A stretch of 64,000 nucleotides of DNA from Actinomycetota bacterium (GCA_014238065.1 JABABU010000042.1:62001-126000); one strand, 5' to 3'; numbered from the stretch's first letter, positions 41,937 through 50,818 are shown. Numbers and translations: made by a program. Notes: generated by a model from the sequence alone, not told the origin.

Positions 41937-43411
41937 TGATCGATTACCAGCTCTACATAGACGGCGAATTCTGTGAAGCGGCTGACGGCAATCGGTTCAC
42001 GTCGACGAATCCGGCCAACGGCGAGGTTTGGGCAACCGCACCAGCCGCGACCGAGGCCGACGTCGATCGGGCTGTCGACGCGGCGCACACGGCGCTGCAC
42101 GAGGGCGAATGGGCGACTTGGACCCCGACCCAGCGGGGACGGGCCCTTTATCGTTTGGCCGATCTGGTGGAGGCTCACTCTGGTCGTCTCGGCGAGATCG
42201 AGACAACCGACAGCGGCAAACTCGGAGCCGAAACCAAGGCCCAGACTGCCTATGTCGCCGACTATTACCGCTACTACGCCGGTCTGGCCGACAAGATTCA
42301 GGGAGCGACTCTCCCGATCGACAAGCCCGAAATGCATGTCTTCACCAGCCGCGAACCTGTGGGTGTCGTCGCCGCTGTCGTTCCTTGGAACGCCGAGATG
42401 TTCCTGACTGCGACCAAGGTCGGGCCTGCTCTTGCTGCAGGATGCACCGTGGTCCTCAAGGCTTCGGAGGTTGCTCCCGCGTCTCTGCTGGAGTTCGCCA
42501 AACTGGTCGATCATGCCGGCTTTCCGTCTGGCGTGGTCAACATCATCACGGGATTCGGCGAGCCGTGCGGCCGTGCGCTGACGAGTCATCAGAAGGTGGC
42601 TCGAGTGGCGTTCACAGGGGGCCCTGAGACAGCGCGCCACATCGTGAGAAATACCGCAGAGAATTTCGCCGTCGTCTCTCTGGAACTCGGCGGGAAGTCG
42701 CCGCTCATCATCTTCGAAGACGCCGACTTCGAGGGCGCCGTCAACGGAGCGGTTGCCGGCAACTTCGGAGCCACGGGACAGAGCTGTGTCGCCGGGTCGC
42801 GGGTGATGGTGCAGGCCGCCGTCTACGACGCATTCGTCGAAGAGATCGCACGTCGGGCTGACGCCATCCGTATAGGTGACCCGCTCGACGCTGACACTCA
42901 GGTCGGGCCGCTGGCGACCCAGGATCAACTCGATCGTTGTGAGCGTATTGTCGCCGCTTCGGTGTCGGAGGGCGCAACGCTCGTCGCCGGCGGTTCCCGG
43001 CCGGACGGTTTCGAAGAGGGTCTCTACTTTGAACCGACAGTCCTCGTCTGCCCCGACCAGGGCGTCTCGAGTGTCAGGACCGAGTTGTTCGGCCCTGTCA
43101 TGTCGGTCCTGCGGTTCGATACAGAGGAAGAGGCCGTAGCACTTGCGAACGACACGGCCTTCGGTCTCGGCGCAGGTGTGTTCACAGAGAACGTTTCCCG
43201 AGCCCTCAGGGTTTCCAAGGCCATTCGCTCCGGAATCGTGTGGGTCAACACCTATCGGGCCATCTCACCGATTTCACCCTTTGGCGGATTTGGTCAGAGT
43301 GGTTACGGTCGTGAGGCCGGAATGGACGTCATCCACGACTACACCCGCACCAAGACCGTGTGGATCAACACCTCATCGGAGCCGATGGCGAACCCATTCA
43401 TCATGCGCTGA
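41936..43411 (+). CDS. Aldehyde dehydrogenase (NAD(P)-dependent), 491 aa
   Basis: Oxidises an aldehyde to the acid. VVPWNAEMFLTATKVGPALAAG binds the cofactor, VAFTGGPETARHI follows, and the catalytic Glu is in LELGGKSPLII, the catalytic Cys in ATGQSCVAGSRV. The C-terminal YRAISPISPFGGFGQSGYGREAG is typical of betaine-aldehyde and hydroxymuconic-semialdehyde-type enzymes. It overlaps the upstream hydrolase by one base. The frame is open far upstream, but the family start is the ATG at 41936. Confidence 0.95.
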   Translation: MIDYQLYIDGEFCEAADGNRFTSTNPANGEVWATAPAATEADVDRAVDAAHTALHEGEWATWTPTQRGRALYRLADLVEAHSGRLGEIETTDSGKLGAETKAQTAYVADYYRYYAGLADKIQGATLPIDKPEMHVFTSREPVGVVAAVVPWNAEMFLTATKVGPALAAGCTVVLKASEVAPASLLEFAKLVDHAGFPSGVVNIITGFGEPCGRALTSHQKVARVAFTGGPETARHIVRNTAENFAVVSLELGGKSPLIIFEDADFEGAVNGAVAGNFGATGQSCVAGSRVMVQAAVYDAFVEEIARRADAIRIGDPLDADTQVGPLATQDQLDRCERIVAASVSEGATLVAGGSRPDGFEEGLYFEPTVLVCPDQGVSSVRTELFGPVMSVLRFDTEEEAVALANDTAFGLGAGVFTENVSRALRVSKAIRSGIVWVNTYRAISPISPFGGFGQSGYGREAGMDVIHDYTRTKTVWINTSSEPMANPFIMR

Positions 43412-43441
43412 GGGAGTGCGCCACAAAGTCTCAGCCAGGGA

Positions 43442-43636
43442 TTACTGCTCGAGCGTGATCGCGAACTCCGGACAGTTGTCGACAATCAGCTGGGCCTGGG
43501 CTTCTGAGCCTTCTGGTACGGCGCCATCATCGATGAGCACTGCGTCGCCGTAGTCGTCGCTGTCCATCAGATCGGGGGCCAACGCGTAGCAGCGTCCGTG
43601 GCCTTGGCACTTCTCGCTGTCGAGGATCAGCTTCAT
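43442..43636 (-). CDS. Small ferredoxin, [3Fe-4S]-type, 64 aa
   Basis: The sequence EKCQGHGRCYALAPDLM and a third Cys in IVDNCPEFAITLE match the short P450-associated ferredoxins of actinobacteria, which carry a [3Fe-4S] cluster bound by three Cys with His replacing the fourth. It donates electrons, typically to a cytochrome P450; no P450 is in the window. An AGGAAG sequence precedes the ATG 43636. It converges on the aldehyde dehydrogenase. Confidence 0.92.
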   Translation of the reverse strand: MKLILDSEKCQGHGRCYALAPDLMDSDDYGDAVLIDDGAVPEGSEAQAQLIVDNCPEFAITLEQ

Positions 43637-43825
43637 TTGAGTCTTCCTACCTGCTCCGGAATCGAAATCTCGACAAGCATGGCACGCGGAAGTGGACCCT
43701 GCGGTGGTTCGAGACGGCGGTCAGTGACGACACGGGTCCTCACGTATCGAAAGAATTCAACGTCTCATCGTGGCCGCGGTTCGTCAATTGGGCGGATCGG
43801 ACGTGCCCCGGCCCATGAGCACTTC

Positions 43826-43849
43826 GGCCTCCGTCGCTACCCGGAGGCC
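43826..43849 (-). terminator. Hairpin at the 3' end of the 161-aa gene
   Basis: A perfect 8-bp inverted repeat (GGCCTCCG / CGGAGGCC, 8-base loop) straddles the stop codon at 43837. It could end the minus-strand transcript, although no U-run follows. Confidence 0.4.
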
Positions 43850-44322
43850 AGAACGGGCTGAAACGCCGTGATGTAGTCGGCAAGGCGAGCACCTGTCTCG
43901 AAGCCGAGTTCTTCATCGTCGAGATCGGGTTGATCCCAGGTCTCGCTGATCCTTCGCCACGTCGAGTTCCCCAGAAAGTGATCAGCGATGGCTATGTCGT
44001 GGACGATCTCGTCCGGTGCATCGAGACATTCGCCGATGATCTCTTTCCACGTTGACCGTGCCGCGAGAATTCTGTCGAGTGCTCTCTGATTGGAAGCGGC
44101 ATCGCGATGCTCGGCATGGAATCCGATCTCCAGCACGTAACCGTCGCCTCCGTCGAGATGGCGGTTGGATACAAGTTGGGCCTCGTAGTGCTCGCGTCCA
44201 GCTGTTTCATCACCGAACCAAACCTTCACGCCGCCTCTGTGTGCCCGTGTCTGGATACCGGCATTGTCCTCGACACTCGACCGAACAACGTCGCCGACTC
44301 GTTCGAAGAATCCCAACTTCAT
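43837..44322 (-). CDS. Hypothetical protein, 161 aa
   Basis: I do not recognise a family with certainty. The protein is soluble and mixed alpha/beta (VKVWFGDETAGREHYEAQLVSNRHL, YVLEIGFHAEH), with two Trp-rich helices later (RSTWKEIIGECLD, STWRRISETWDQPDL) and no Cys-pair or membrane segment. The pattern suggests a ligand- or nucleotide-handling fold, but no motif decides. TAGGTT ends 6 nt before ATG 44322, supporting expression. Downstream of the acyl-CoA dehydrogenase by 9 bp. Confidence 0.75.
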   Translation of the reverse strand: MKLGFFERVGDVVRSSVEDNAGIQTRAHRGGVKVWFGDETAGREHYEAQLVSNRHLDGGDGYVLEIGFHAEHRDAASNQRALDRILAARSTWKEIIGECLDAPDEIVHDIAIADHFLGNSTWRRISETWDQPDLDDEELGFETGARLADYITAFQPVLASG

Positions 44323-44328
44323 CGTGTG

Positions 44329-44334
44329 AACCTA
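44329..44334 (-). promoter_or_regulatory. Leaderless-type -10 element of the 161-aa gene
   Basis: TAGGTT ends 6 nt before ATG 44322 and overlaps the 3' end of the upstream acyl-CoA dehydrogenase gene, giving the hypothetical gene a possible promoter of its own. Confidence 0.55.
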
Positions 44335-45474
44335 TTCGCCATCGAGCAAGGCGCGCGCGATGACCACATTCTGTATCTCTGTCGCTCCGTCGAGGTAGTT
44401 GGTGAGTCGCGATGCAGCGAGGTGACGGGGGAGCGCACCGCTCTGACGTGTTGCCTCAGCACCCATCACCTGCATGCAATCGGCGATTCGACGTTCTGCG
44501 GTCCTGGTCGCGAACTTCTTCGCATGAGCGGCCGCGATCGTTGCTGGTTCGCCATCATCCAGCAGCCGAGCCGCACGGTAGGTCAACAATCGGGTGGCCT
44601 CGAGATCGGTGGCGACATCGGCAAGCACAAATCTGGTGTTCTGCAGGTCGGCGAGTCGGGCCCCGAAGGCCTGACGGCCCCTGACCCATTGTGTCGCAGT
44701 GCCGAGAGCGGTGCGCATCATTCCGCAGCTCATCGCTCCCACGATGATGCGGGCAACGTCGATTCCGGCCATGGCAGCCGAGAAACCTCGACCTGGCGGT
44801 ATGAACATGGCGTCGTCGGCGACCTCGCAGCCCTCGAGCCGGATCGACGTGGTTCCGAGCGAGTGGGCGCCGAGAAGATGGTATGGGTCGTCAACCACGA
44901 CACCAGGGGTGGCGACGTCGACCAGAAACGCCCCAATGCCTCTGTGGCCAGCGGCAGCATCGACCGTGGCATACACCGCAAGTACGTCGAGTTCGGCTCC
45001 GTTCGACACCCATGCCTTCGCGCCATCGAGTTTCCACCCTGAGCGCATCTTCGTAGCTGTTGTCGTGATCTTGGCCGCATCGCTGCCGACGTCGGGTTCC
45101 GTCAAACCGAATCCGCCAAGCACGCTGCCGGTGAGTGCGGCTTCTAGGCGGGCGTTTCTGGTAGGTCCGGTGAGATGGTTGGCCAAGGAGACGGCGTAGT
45201 TGTTGTGTACGGTCAGCATGAACCCCACGCCCATGTCGGCTGCCGCGATCTCCTCGAACACGCGAGCGTAGGCAACGGCACCGAGACCGGTGCCGCCGTG
45301 GTCTTGACTGACATACAGACCCGTGAAACTGTGAGCTGCAGCGCTGTCGAAAGCGTCACGCGCGCAACGACGATCGCGTTCCCACCCCTCGGAGCGCGGA
45401 CCGACGAAGTCCGCGGCCCACGTCGCTGCTGCGTCGACGACGTTCTTCTCGGCCGGGGTGATGTCGGTGTCCAC
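44332..45474 (-). CDS. Acyl-CoA dehydrogenase, 380 aa
   Basis: FAD-dependent dehydrogenase of normal length. The substrate loop is GFGLTEPDVGSDAAKITTTA, then WKLDGAKAWVSNGAELD and LLTYRAARLLDDGEPA. The C-terminal catalytic region reads NYLDGATEIQNVVIARALL. The usual YEGT Glu is here Asp (L-D-G-A), a replacement reported for some cyclohexane-carboxyl-CoA-type enzymes. GTG 45474 is preferred over ATG 45525 because a TACCTT hexamer ends 6 nt upstream. Confidence 0.92.
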   Translation of the reverse strand: MDTDITPAEKNVVDAAATWAADFVGPRSEGWERDRRCARDAFDSAAAHSFTGLYVSQDHGGTGLGAVAYARVFEEIAAADMGVGFMLTVHNNYAVSLANHLTGPTRNARLEAALTGSVLGGFGLTEPDVGSDAAKITTTATKMRSGWKLDGAKAWVSNGAELDVLAVYATVDAAAGHRGIGAFLVDVATPGVVVDDPYHLLGAHSLGTTSIRLEGCEVADDAMFIPPGRGFSAAMAGIDVARIIVGAMSCGMMRTALGTATQWVRGRQAFGARLADLQNTRFVLADVATDLEATRLLTYRAARLLDDGEPATIAAAHAKKFATRTAERRIADCMQVMGAEATRQSGALPRHLAASRLTNYLDGATEIQNVVIARALLDGE

Positions 45475-45480
45475 GCAACG

Positions 45481-45486
45481 AAGGTA
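45481..45486 (-). promoter_or_regulatory. Leaderless-type -10 element deciding the GTG start at 45474
   Basis: TACCTT ends exactly 6 nt before GTG 45474. If correct, the 17 upstream codons from ATG 45525 are not translated. Confidence 0.55.
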
Positions 45487-45555
45487 GCGACTCTGCGGCA
45501 CAGCAATTTTCAAGGGCGCCGGCATGCACGAATGCCACGATGCCCGTGGCAGTCG

Positions 45556-46815
45556 TCAGCCTGGCGTGAGTCGACCCACCTGACCGGTCGGGAGCTGTAG
45601 AAGCCACAGCTCGCCATCGGGGTCGGTGCCGAGGCCGACGGCCCCTTCGACCACCAGCGGCAATTCGACGGCGGCACGCTCGCCCTCACCGATGGCCCAG
45701 ATCCTGCCGCTGACGAAGTCGGCGAAAAGATAGGCGCCGAACAACTCCGGGATGTCGGAGCCTCGGTAGACCACGCCACCGGTGACGCTTCGCCCGAGGT
45801 CGCGCCCATAGGCGACAAGGGGCAGATGGTGGCGGTCGACCTCACAGCCGCCGAATGGCTCGAAGGCCTCGAAGCATCGCCAGCCAAGGTTCGCCCCTGC
45901 GTCGGCGGGGGAGAGCCGATTGATCTCCTCAAAGCGATCTTGGCCGACGTCACCAACCCAGAGGTCGCCGGTCACCGAGTCGAAGGCCATTCGCCACGGG
46001 TTCCTCACACCGATGGCCCAGGCCTCGTCGGCAACCTCGCCGTCGTCGACGAACGGGTTGTCGTGCGGAATGGTGTAGCCGCCGTTGATGGGGTCCGGCG
46101 AGAGCCGAAGGATGCTGCCGAGGAGAGTCGAGCCGTCCTGGCCACTGTTGAGCGGATCATCGCTGGCCCCGCCATCGCCGAGGCCCCAATAGATGTGACC
46201 GTCGGGCCCGAAGGCGAGACCGCCGCCGTTGTGGTTGGCGAAGGGCTCTTCCACTTCGAGAATGTCGACTCCCGCCGATGGATCGAGAACGGAGCCCGAC
46301 CAAGCCCACGCCGACAGCACATTGTCGCCGGCGAGATTGCTCCAGTGCACGTACAGATGCTCGCCCTCGGCGTCGAAGGCTATGGAGACGAGGCCTCGTT
46401 CGCTGTTCGTTGTCACCGAATCTGTGATGTCGAGCATCAGCACAGCTTCGCCGGCGCGGAGCTCGTGAATCGTGCCGAGCTTCCCGGCGATGAACGGCCC
46501 TCTGCCATCGGGATGCCACGCGATGTCAACAGGTTGAGGGGTTGTTGCTTCGTCGGTGAAACGTATCCCGGCCACGAGATGTGGATCGCCGGCTGGGGTC
46601 GAAGACTGGTTCGTGGACGGATCCGGCAGCGATGTAGCGGTCGTATCCACACTCGGCTCGAAAACCGATGCAGGAGCCGACGGCGAAGAAAGTCGGAATG
46701 TCGGCTCGTCGTCGACACCACAGGCCACGGCGAGAACGCTGGAGACGACCACCCACGAGATGGCGAGAAACCGAGATCGCCTTCCGCTCGTCGAGGTCGA
46801 TATACCGTTCGGCAT
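45556..46815 (-). CDS. PQQ-dependent sugar dehydrogenase-like lipoprotein (sorbosone/glucose dehydrogenase fold), 419 aa
   Basis: A six-bladed beta-propeller protein of the soluble aldose/sorbosone dehydrogenase family. The N-terminal signal has FLAISWVVVSSVLAVAC, a plausible lipoprotein cleavage site, then a Ser/Thr/Pro-rich linker to ~residue 75. Family stretches are NSERGLVSIAFDAEG, HNGGGLAFGPDGHIYWGLGDGGA, YTIPHDNPF, AIGVRNPWRMAFD, WVGDVGQDRFEEIN and YRGSDIPELFGAYLFADF. It should sit outside the membrane and oxidise a sugar or carry the fold only. TACGTT lies 7 nt before ATG 46815. Confidence 0.92.
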   Translation of the reverse strand: MPNGISTSTSGRRSRFLAISWVVVSSVLAVACGVDDEPTFRLSSPSAPASVFEPSVDTTATSLPDPSTNQSSTPAGDPHLVAGIRFTDEATTPQPVDIAWHPDGRGPFIAGKLGTIHELRAGEAVLMLDITDSVTTNSERGLVSIAFDAEGEHLYVHWSNLAGDNVLSAWAWSGSVLDPSAGVDILEVEEPFANHNGGGLAFGPDGHIYWGLGDGGASDDPLNSGQDGSTLLGSILRLSPDPINGGYTIPHDNPFVDDGEVADEAWAIGVRNPWRMAFDSVTGDLWVGDVGQDRFEEINRLSPADAGANLGWRCFEAFEPFGGCEVDRHHLPLVAYGRDLGRSVTGGVVYRGSDIPELFGAYLFADFVSGRIWAIGEGERAAVELPLVVEGAVGLGTDPDGELWLLQLPTGQVGRLTPG

Positions 46816-46822
46816 GGCGGTC

Positions 46823-46832
46823 AACGTAACCT
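46823..46832. promoter_or_regulatory. Overlapping divergent -10-like elements
   Basis: Only 26 bp separate two divergent start codons (46815 minus, 46842 plus). TACGTT (46828-46823, minus) is 7 nt from the minus start, and TAACCT (46827-46832, plus) is 9 nt from the plus start. The two hexamers overlap by two bases, so each -35 region would lie inside the opposite gene. Confidence 0.45.
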
Positions 46833-46841
46833 TCTGATGCG

Positions 46842-47549
46842 ATGAGTAGCGGTCAACCGATTCCGGAGCTTGCGGAAATGGGCTTCGAGTTGCAGGCCGT
46901 GCTGCGCGTGGACGATCTGCCCTCATGGGCCGTCGACCCATTGGCCACAGGTGTTTCTCGGGTCGGCATGCGAGGTCGCTTGGTCATGCTCGGCCAAGGC
47001 GGCCGTTCGTTGTGGAACCGGATGGAGGGCGACAAGGTCAGCGGCAAAGACCTGTTTGACGATTTCAGCATCGAATCGGTTCGAGCTTGGATGCAAGCGC
47101 AACACCCCGACGGGAGCCATGAAGTGGTGTACCCCGGGGATACGCCCATACCGCTTGGCCGCCTCGCCGAGCACGTCGGTTGGGGTCGTCCTTCGCCTCT
47201 GGGTCTGTCGATCCATCACCGGTTCGGGCCCTGGATCGCTCACCGGATTGTGTTTCTCACCGACGTCGACCTTCCTCCGACATCCACCGAAGAGCACGAC
47301 CATCCGTGCGATACCTGCGTCGGTCGACCGTGCGTATCGGCTTGCCCGGCCCGTGCCGTCGGTGAGACCGGAAACTTCGACATCACGAGTTGCGCAGCCC
47401 ATCGCATCGAGGATGGATCGAAGTGCGCACTTCAATGCATCGCGAGGAACGCGTGCCCCGTTGGCGCCGACCACCGCTATGGCGATGCTCAGATGCAGCA
47501 TCACTACCGGTCCGGCCTCGATTCGATTCGCAAGTGGGTTCTGCGATGA
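46842..47549 (+). CDS. 4Fe-4S protein with epoxyqueuosine reductase-like ferredoxin domain, 235 aa
   Basis: The C-terminal half carries the ferredoxin-like pattern HPCDTCVGRPCVSACPARAV, then a second set CALQCIARNACPVGADHRY, enough for two clusters as in QueG-type and other corrinoid-associated iron-sulfur proteins. The N-terminal 130 residues (RGRLVMLGQGGRSLWNRM...PLGLSIHHRFGPWIAHRIVFLTDVD) resemble the catalytic half of that family. It is shorter than QueG and lacks the HEAT repeats, so the function is unassigned redox. The stop overlaps the next gene by 4 bp. Confidence 0.8.
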   Translation: MSSGQPIPELAEMGFELQAVLRVDDLPSWAVDPLATGVSRVGMRGRLVMLGQGGRSLWNRMEGDKVSGKDLFDDFSIESVRAWMQAQHPDGSHEVVYPGDTPIPLGRLAEHVGWGRPSPLGLSIHHRFGPWIAHRIVFLTDVDLPPTSTEEHDHPCDTCVGRPCVSACPARAVGETGNFDITSCAAHRIEDGSKCALQCIARNACPVGADHRYGDAQMQHHYRSGLDSIRKWVLR

Positions 47550-48550
47550 CGGTGGCGGCGATCGACCTCGGGAAGTTCGTGAACGGAGACGCATCGGACC
47601 GGCGGTCGGTCGCTGACGATCTCGACGCTGCGTGTCGCGATGTCGGATTTCTGACTCTGGTCAATCATGGTGTTTCCGCTGATCTGCTCGAGGGCGTGCT
47701 TGGGGTGTGCGAACAGTTCTTTGATCTACCGATCGACGTGAAGAGGCGGTACGTCGACCCTGTCACGTCGAACAACCGGGCCTACGCCGAGATGGGCACA
47801 GAGGCTCTTGCGTACAGTTTCAGCAGCGACGAGGTGGCCGCCCCCGACCTCTTCGAGGCGTTCAATGTCGGCCGCTCCGACACGACAGGTCCGTATTACG
47901 ACCAGCATCGACGGTTCTACGCGCCGAACATCTGGCCCGATGTCGTGCCCGAGTTCCAACAGACCCTCGGCGACTACCTCGCCGAACTCAGGAAGGTGAC
48001 CGACTCGTTGCTGGAGCTGTTTGCTGTTGCCCTCCGTCTCGATCCGATGCACCTGGTCGATCGGACTCGCCACGCCGTGATCACCGCACGAGCCATCAAC
48101 TACGAGCGGCGTTCTGGCGACGTCGAGCCCGTCCGAGGGCAGATGCGCATGGGCGCGCACACCGACTATGGGATCTTGACGGTGCTGTTGGCTGACAACG
48201 TCGCTGGCCTCGAGATTCACCGAGGCGGCGATTGGATTCCAGTTCCCATCACCAATGGGGCGTTCATCGTCAACCTCGGCGACATGCTGGCCAGATGGTC
48301 GAACGATCGGTGGGTGTCGACCATGCACCGAGTCGTCCCGCCTCCATCGGGAGATGGCGGGTCCGTTCGACGCCGATCACTTGCTCAGTTCGTGGAGGCT
48401 GACCCTGACTGTTTGCTCGAGTGTTTCGAGACGTGCATCGGGCCGGGCGAAACTGCTCGTTACGAACCGGTCCTGGCGGGGGAGTACCTGCTCTCGAAGC
48501 TGATGGGACCAAGGGAACTACGGCCTAGCAGTGTCGTCGACCTGGCATAG
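47546..48550 (+). CDS. Isopenicillin-N-synthase-like Fe(II)/2OG oxygenase, 334 aa
   Basis: Plant-type 2OG oxygenase fold: CRDVGFLTLVNHGVSADLL at the N-terminus, GAHTDYGILTVLLADNVAGLEI with the HxD metal pair, the distal His in VSTMHRVVPP, and an R-x-S (RRRSLAQF) that binds the 2OG carboxylate. Homologues act as gibberellin- or flavone-type oxygenases and in bacterial secondary metabolism. It overlaps the upstream iron-sulfur protein by 4 bp (ATGA), so the two are probably a functional pair. Confidence 0.92.
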   Translation: MTVAAIDLGKFVNGDASDRRSVADDLDAACRDVGFLTLVNHGVSADLLEGVLGVCEQFFDLPIDVKRRYVDPVTSNNRAYAEMGTEALAYSFSSDEVAAPDLFEAFNVGRSDTTGPYYDQHRRFYAPNIWPDVVPEFQQTLGDYLAELRKVTDSLLELFAVALRLDPMHLVDRTRHAVITARAINYERRSGDVEPVRGQMRMGAHTDYGILTVLLADNVAGLEIHRGGDWIPVPITNGAFIVNLGDMLARWSNDRWVSTMHRVVPPPSGDGGSVRRRSLAQFVEADPDCLLECFETCIGPGETARYEPVLAGEYLLSKLMGPRELRPSSVVDLA

Positions 48551-48682
48551 ACCGATCATGAGTCCGAGGATCAATGAGCGAGCACGACGCCACCCCCGAT
48601 ATCCAGGCCGCGGGGTTGTTCTTTTCGGGATGACAGATGCAGACCTTGCCCATCTCGCCGCAAGGTGGAATTTCGGCGGTAC

Positions 48683-49591
48683 TCAGATCGGCGAATCCGA
48701 GAGCACCTCGGCCAGCGCCCGCTCGCCGATTTCATGCAGTGCAGGAAGGTCGGCGGAGTTGCTCAGATAGAGGATGGCGAAGTTCAGCGCCCAGCCTCTC
48801 GCTCTGGCCCAGGTGTCATCGTCGATCGGCAACCCATCCGAGCTGCACGACGCCTTGAAGATCACCCGGTCGGTGGCACTGAAGGTCGTCCACGCGATGG
48901 CCAGATCGGTTGCGGGGTCTCCTGCGTTGAGGTCTCCGAAGTCGATGACCGCAACAAGATTGCGTTCGTGGTCGACAACGATGTTCAGAGGATGAACGTC
49001 GCCGTGAACAACGACAGGCCGACGTGGCCAGTCGGGAATCGACAGTGCCGAGTGCCATGCCGCGACAACAGCTCCCTGGTCGACCGAGGATCCGAGTTGG
49101 TCGACCGCCCAACGGAACCTCTCGTCGCGCCACGCCAGAGGGCAACCTCGGATCGACGACGGTGCCAGGCCCTCTGGCGCTGTGCGGTGGAGCGCACTCA
49201 TGAAGGCGCCGAGGTCCATGGGCAACTTCCCACCGGCGGCGACAGGGACTGAGCCGAGTACCTGGCCATCGAACCACTCGACCACAGTCCACGACCATGG
49301 ATAGAGATGCGAGGGCTCACCTATGTGCACCGGGGTGGGAACGCCGAACGGAACGAGGTTGGCGATCATGGGAAGCCAGGTCTGTTCGATCAGGGCTCCC
49401 GGGGCTGCGATGGCGCGCCGAGGCAGGCGGACAGCGAGATCGGATCCCAGTCGGAACACCGCGTTGTCCCATCCAGACCCTTCCTCCTGCAGGGTGAGCG
49501 AACTCAACCCAGGGAACTGGTCGAGCAACAGCTCGTGGACCAGCGCCGCGGTGACCTCGACTTCGGCGGCTGGTTTGTTCTGACCGACCAT
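48683..49591 (-). CDS. Aminoglycoside/macrolide phosphotransferase-fold protein, 302 aa
   Basis: Protein-kinase-like fold with the catalytic loop VVVHGDVHPLNIVVD (HGDxxxxN) and the Mg loop VIDFGDLNAGDPATDLAIAW (DFGD). The N-lobe includes GSGWDNAVFRLGSDLAVRLPRR. The family phosphorylates antibiotics but also many other alcohols (homoserine, choline), and chromosomal members are often not resistance genes. ATG 49591 is used because similarity begins there; the Shine-Dalgarno sequence is not clear. Confidence 0.88.
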   Translation of the reverse strand: MVGQNKPAAEVEVTAALVHELLLDQFPGLSSLTLQEEGSGWDNAVFRLGSDLAVRLPRRAIAAPGALIEQTWLPMIANLVPFGVPTPVHIGEPSHLYPWSWTVVEWFDGQVLGSVPVAAGGKLPMDLGAFMSALHRTAPEGLAPSSIRGCPLAWRDERFRWAVDQLGSSVDQGAVVAAWHSALSIPDWPRRPVVVHGDVHPLNIVVDHERNLVAVIDFGDLNAGDPATDLAIAWTTFSATDRVIFKASCSSDGLPIDDDTWARARGWALNFAILYLSNSADLPALHEIGERALAEVLSDSPI

Positions 49592-49685
49592 TGCATCAGT
49601 GAACAGGGGCCGATACCGCTGCGCACCCGGAAGGTTGGAACGCGAAACCGAACACAGCTTTCCAGTCAGTAGAGCCGCGACGCGA

Positions 49686-50783
49686 TCAGCTCGGTACCCC
49701 AAGCCGATCGTACGACGGACTCATTGATTTCAAGGTCGGGATCACGTCGGAAGCGAACAGCTTCATGTTCCGATCTGCTTCGTCGTGAGGCATGCCAGCG
49801 TATGAGAACACGGCCATGAACCCGTCGGCGTGAGTGTTGTCCTGAATTTCGGTGATTCTTTCGATCACGCGTTCGGGGGTTCCCCACACTTGGATGCCGA
49901 CGAAGAAATCAGTCATCTTCTCGACTCCGCCAGGCGCGTTGAGCATGTTGTACATCTGTCCGTGGAACTCATACCCCGGCGTGTTCATGAGGTGGTCCTG
50001 GTCGAACTCGTAATGTTTGATGACCGTGTTCCAGTAGCCACCGATGTACTTGCGGGCCATCTCTTCTGCCCGATCCATCGACTCGTCGACGAACGTCCAC
50101 CCCGCAACGTAAGGCGGTGGTGGCTCGGCGCCCGTTGCGTCGCGGTAGGTCATGCGATAGGCCTGGAGTTCGTCACGGACGAGGTGCCATGGCTTCTGTG
50201 GGATGATCAGCAGCCCGACTCCCATCTTCGCCATGATCTCGGCCGACTCTGGTGACACGGCTGCTGCGTAGGTGCGACCTCGGAAGCTCTTGTCCGGTCT
50301 TGGACGGAGCGCGACTTGTGGCTGACGCACGAAGTCACCGTCGTATTCGCACACCCCGGTCTCCAAGGCGGTGAGAATCATCTCTGCTGACTCAGCAAAA
50401 CGTCCTCTTGCCTCCGGCATCGCCACCCTGAATCCATCGAACTCGACTCGACCGGTGCCGCGGCCCATGCCAAGGATGACCCGGCCTCCTGACAGCACAT
50501 CGAGCATGGCGACCTGCTCCGCAACGCGCAGCGGGTCCTGCCAAGGCAACACACACACCATCGAACCGAGTTGGACCTTCTCGGTGCACGCCGCCATGTA
50601 GGTCAAGAACTGCATGACGTTGGGGCACATCGTGTAGTCGGTGAAGTGGTGTTCCACACTCCAGATCGACTCGAACCCGAGGGCTTCCGCTTGTCGGGCG
50701 AGAGCCAGGTCGTCCCGATAGACGTCGGCGTCGGGCCTGGCATCTTCCGGGTTCTGGAATATCACGGACATACCGACGTGCAT
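49686..50783 (-). CDS. LLM-class flavin-dependent oxidoreductase, 365 aa
   Basis: Luciferase-like TIM-barrel monooxygenase or F420/FMN reductase. Characteristic are ARQAEALGFESIWSVEHHF, PNVMQFLTYMAACTEKVQLGSMV and AMLDVLSGGRVILGMGRGTGRVEFDGF, near residues 30-125. The central part RGRTYAAAVSPESAEIMAKMGVGLLI is also typical. The FMN/F420 preference cannot be told from sequence. ATG 50783 has AGGAG upstream. It follows the TauD gene (35 bp), perhaps forming an oxidative pathway for a small heteroatom-containing molecule. Confidence 0.93.
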   Translation of the reverse strand: MHVGMSVIFQNPEDARPDADVYRDDLALARQAEALGFESIWSVEHHFTDYTMCPNVMQFLTYMAACTEKVQLGSMVCVLPWQDPLRVAEQVAMLDVLSGGRVILGMGRGTGRVEFDGFRVAMPEARGRFAESAEMILTALETGVCEYDGDFVRQPQVALRPRPDKSFRGRTYAAAVSPESAEIMAKMGVGLLIIPQKPWHLVRDELQAYRMTYRDATGAEPPPPYVAGWTFVDESMDRAEEMARKYIGGYWNTVIKHYEFDQDHLMNTPGYEFHGQMYNMLNAPGGVEKMTDFFVGIQVWGTPERVIERITEIQDNTHADGFMAVFSYAGMPHDEADRNMKLFASDVIPTLKSMSPSYDRLGVPS

Positions 50784-50818
50784 GGATTCTCCTGGTGTCG
50801 CCGTGCGTCAGGGCTATT

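Noticed and set aside
48683-49591. Antibiotic-resistance gene
   Set aside because: The APH fold is clear, but chromosomal members of this family often phosphorylate other metabolites; nothing here shows mobility or a resistance context.
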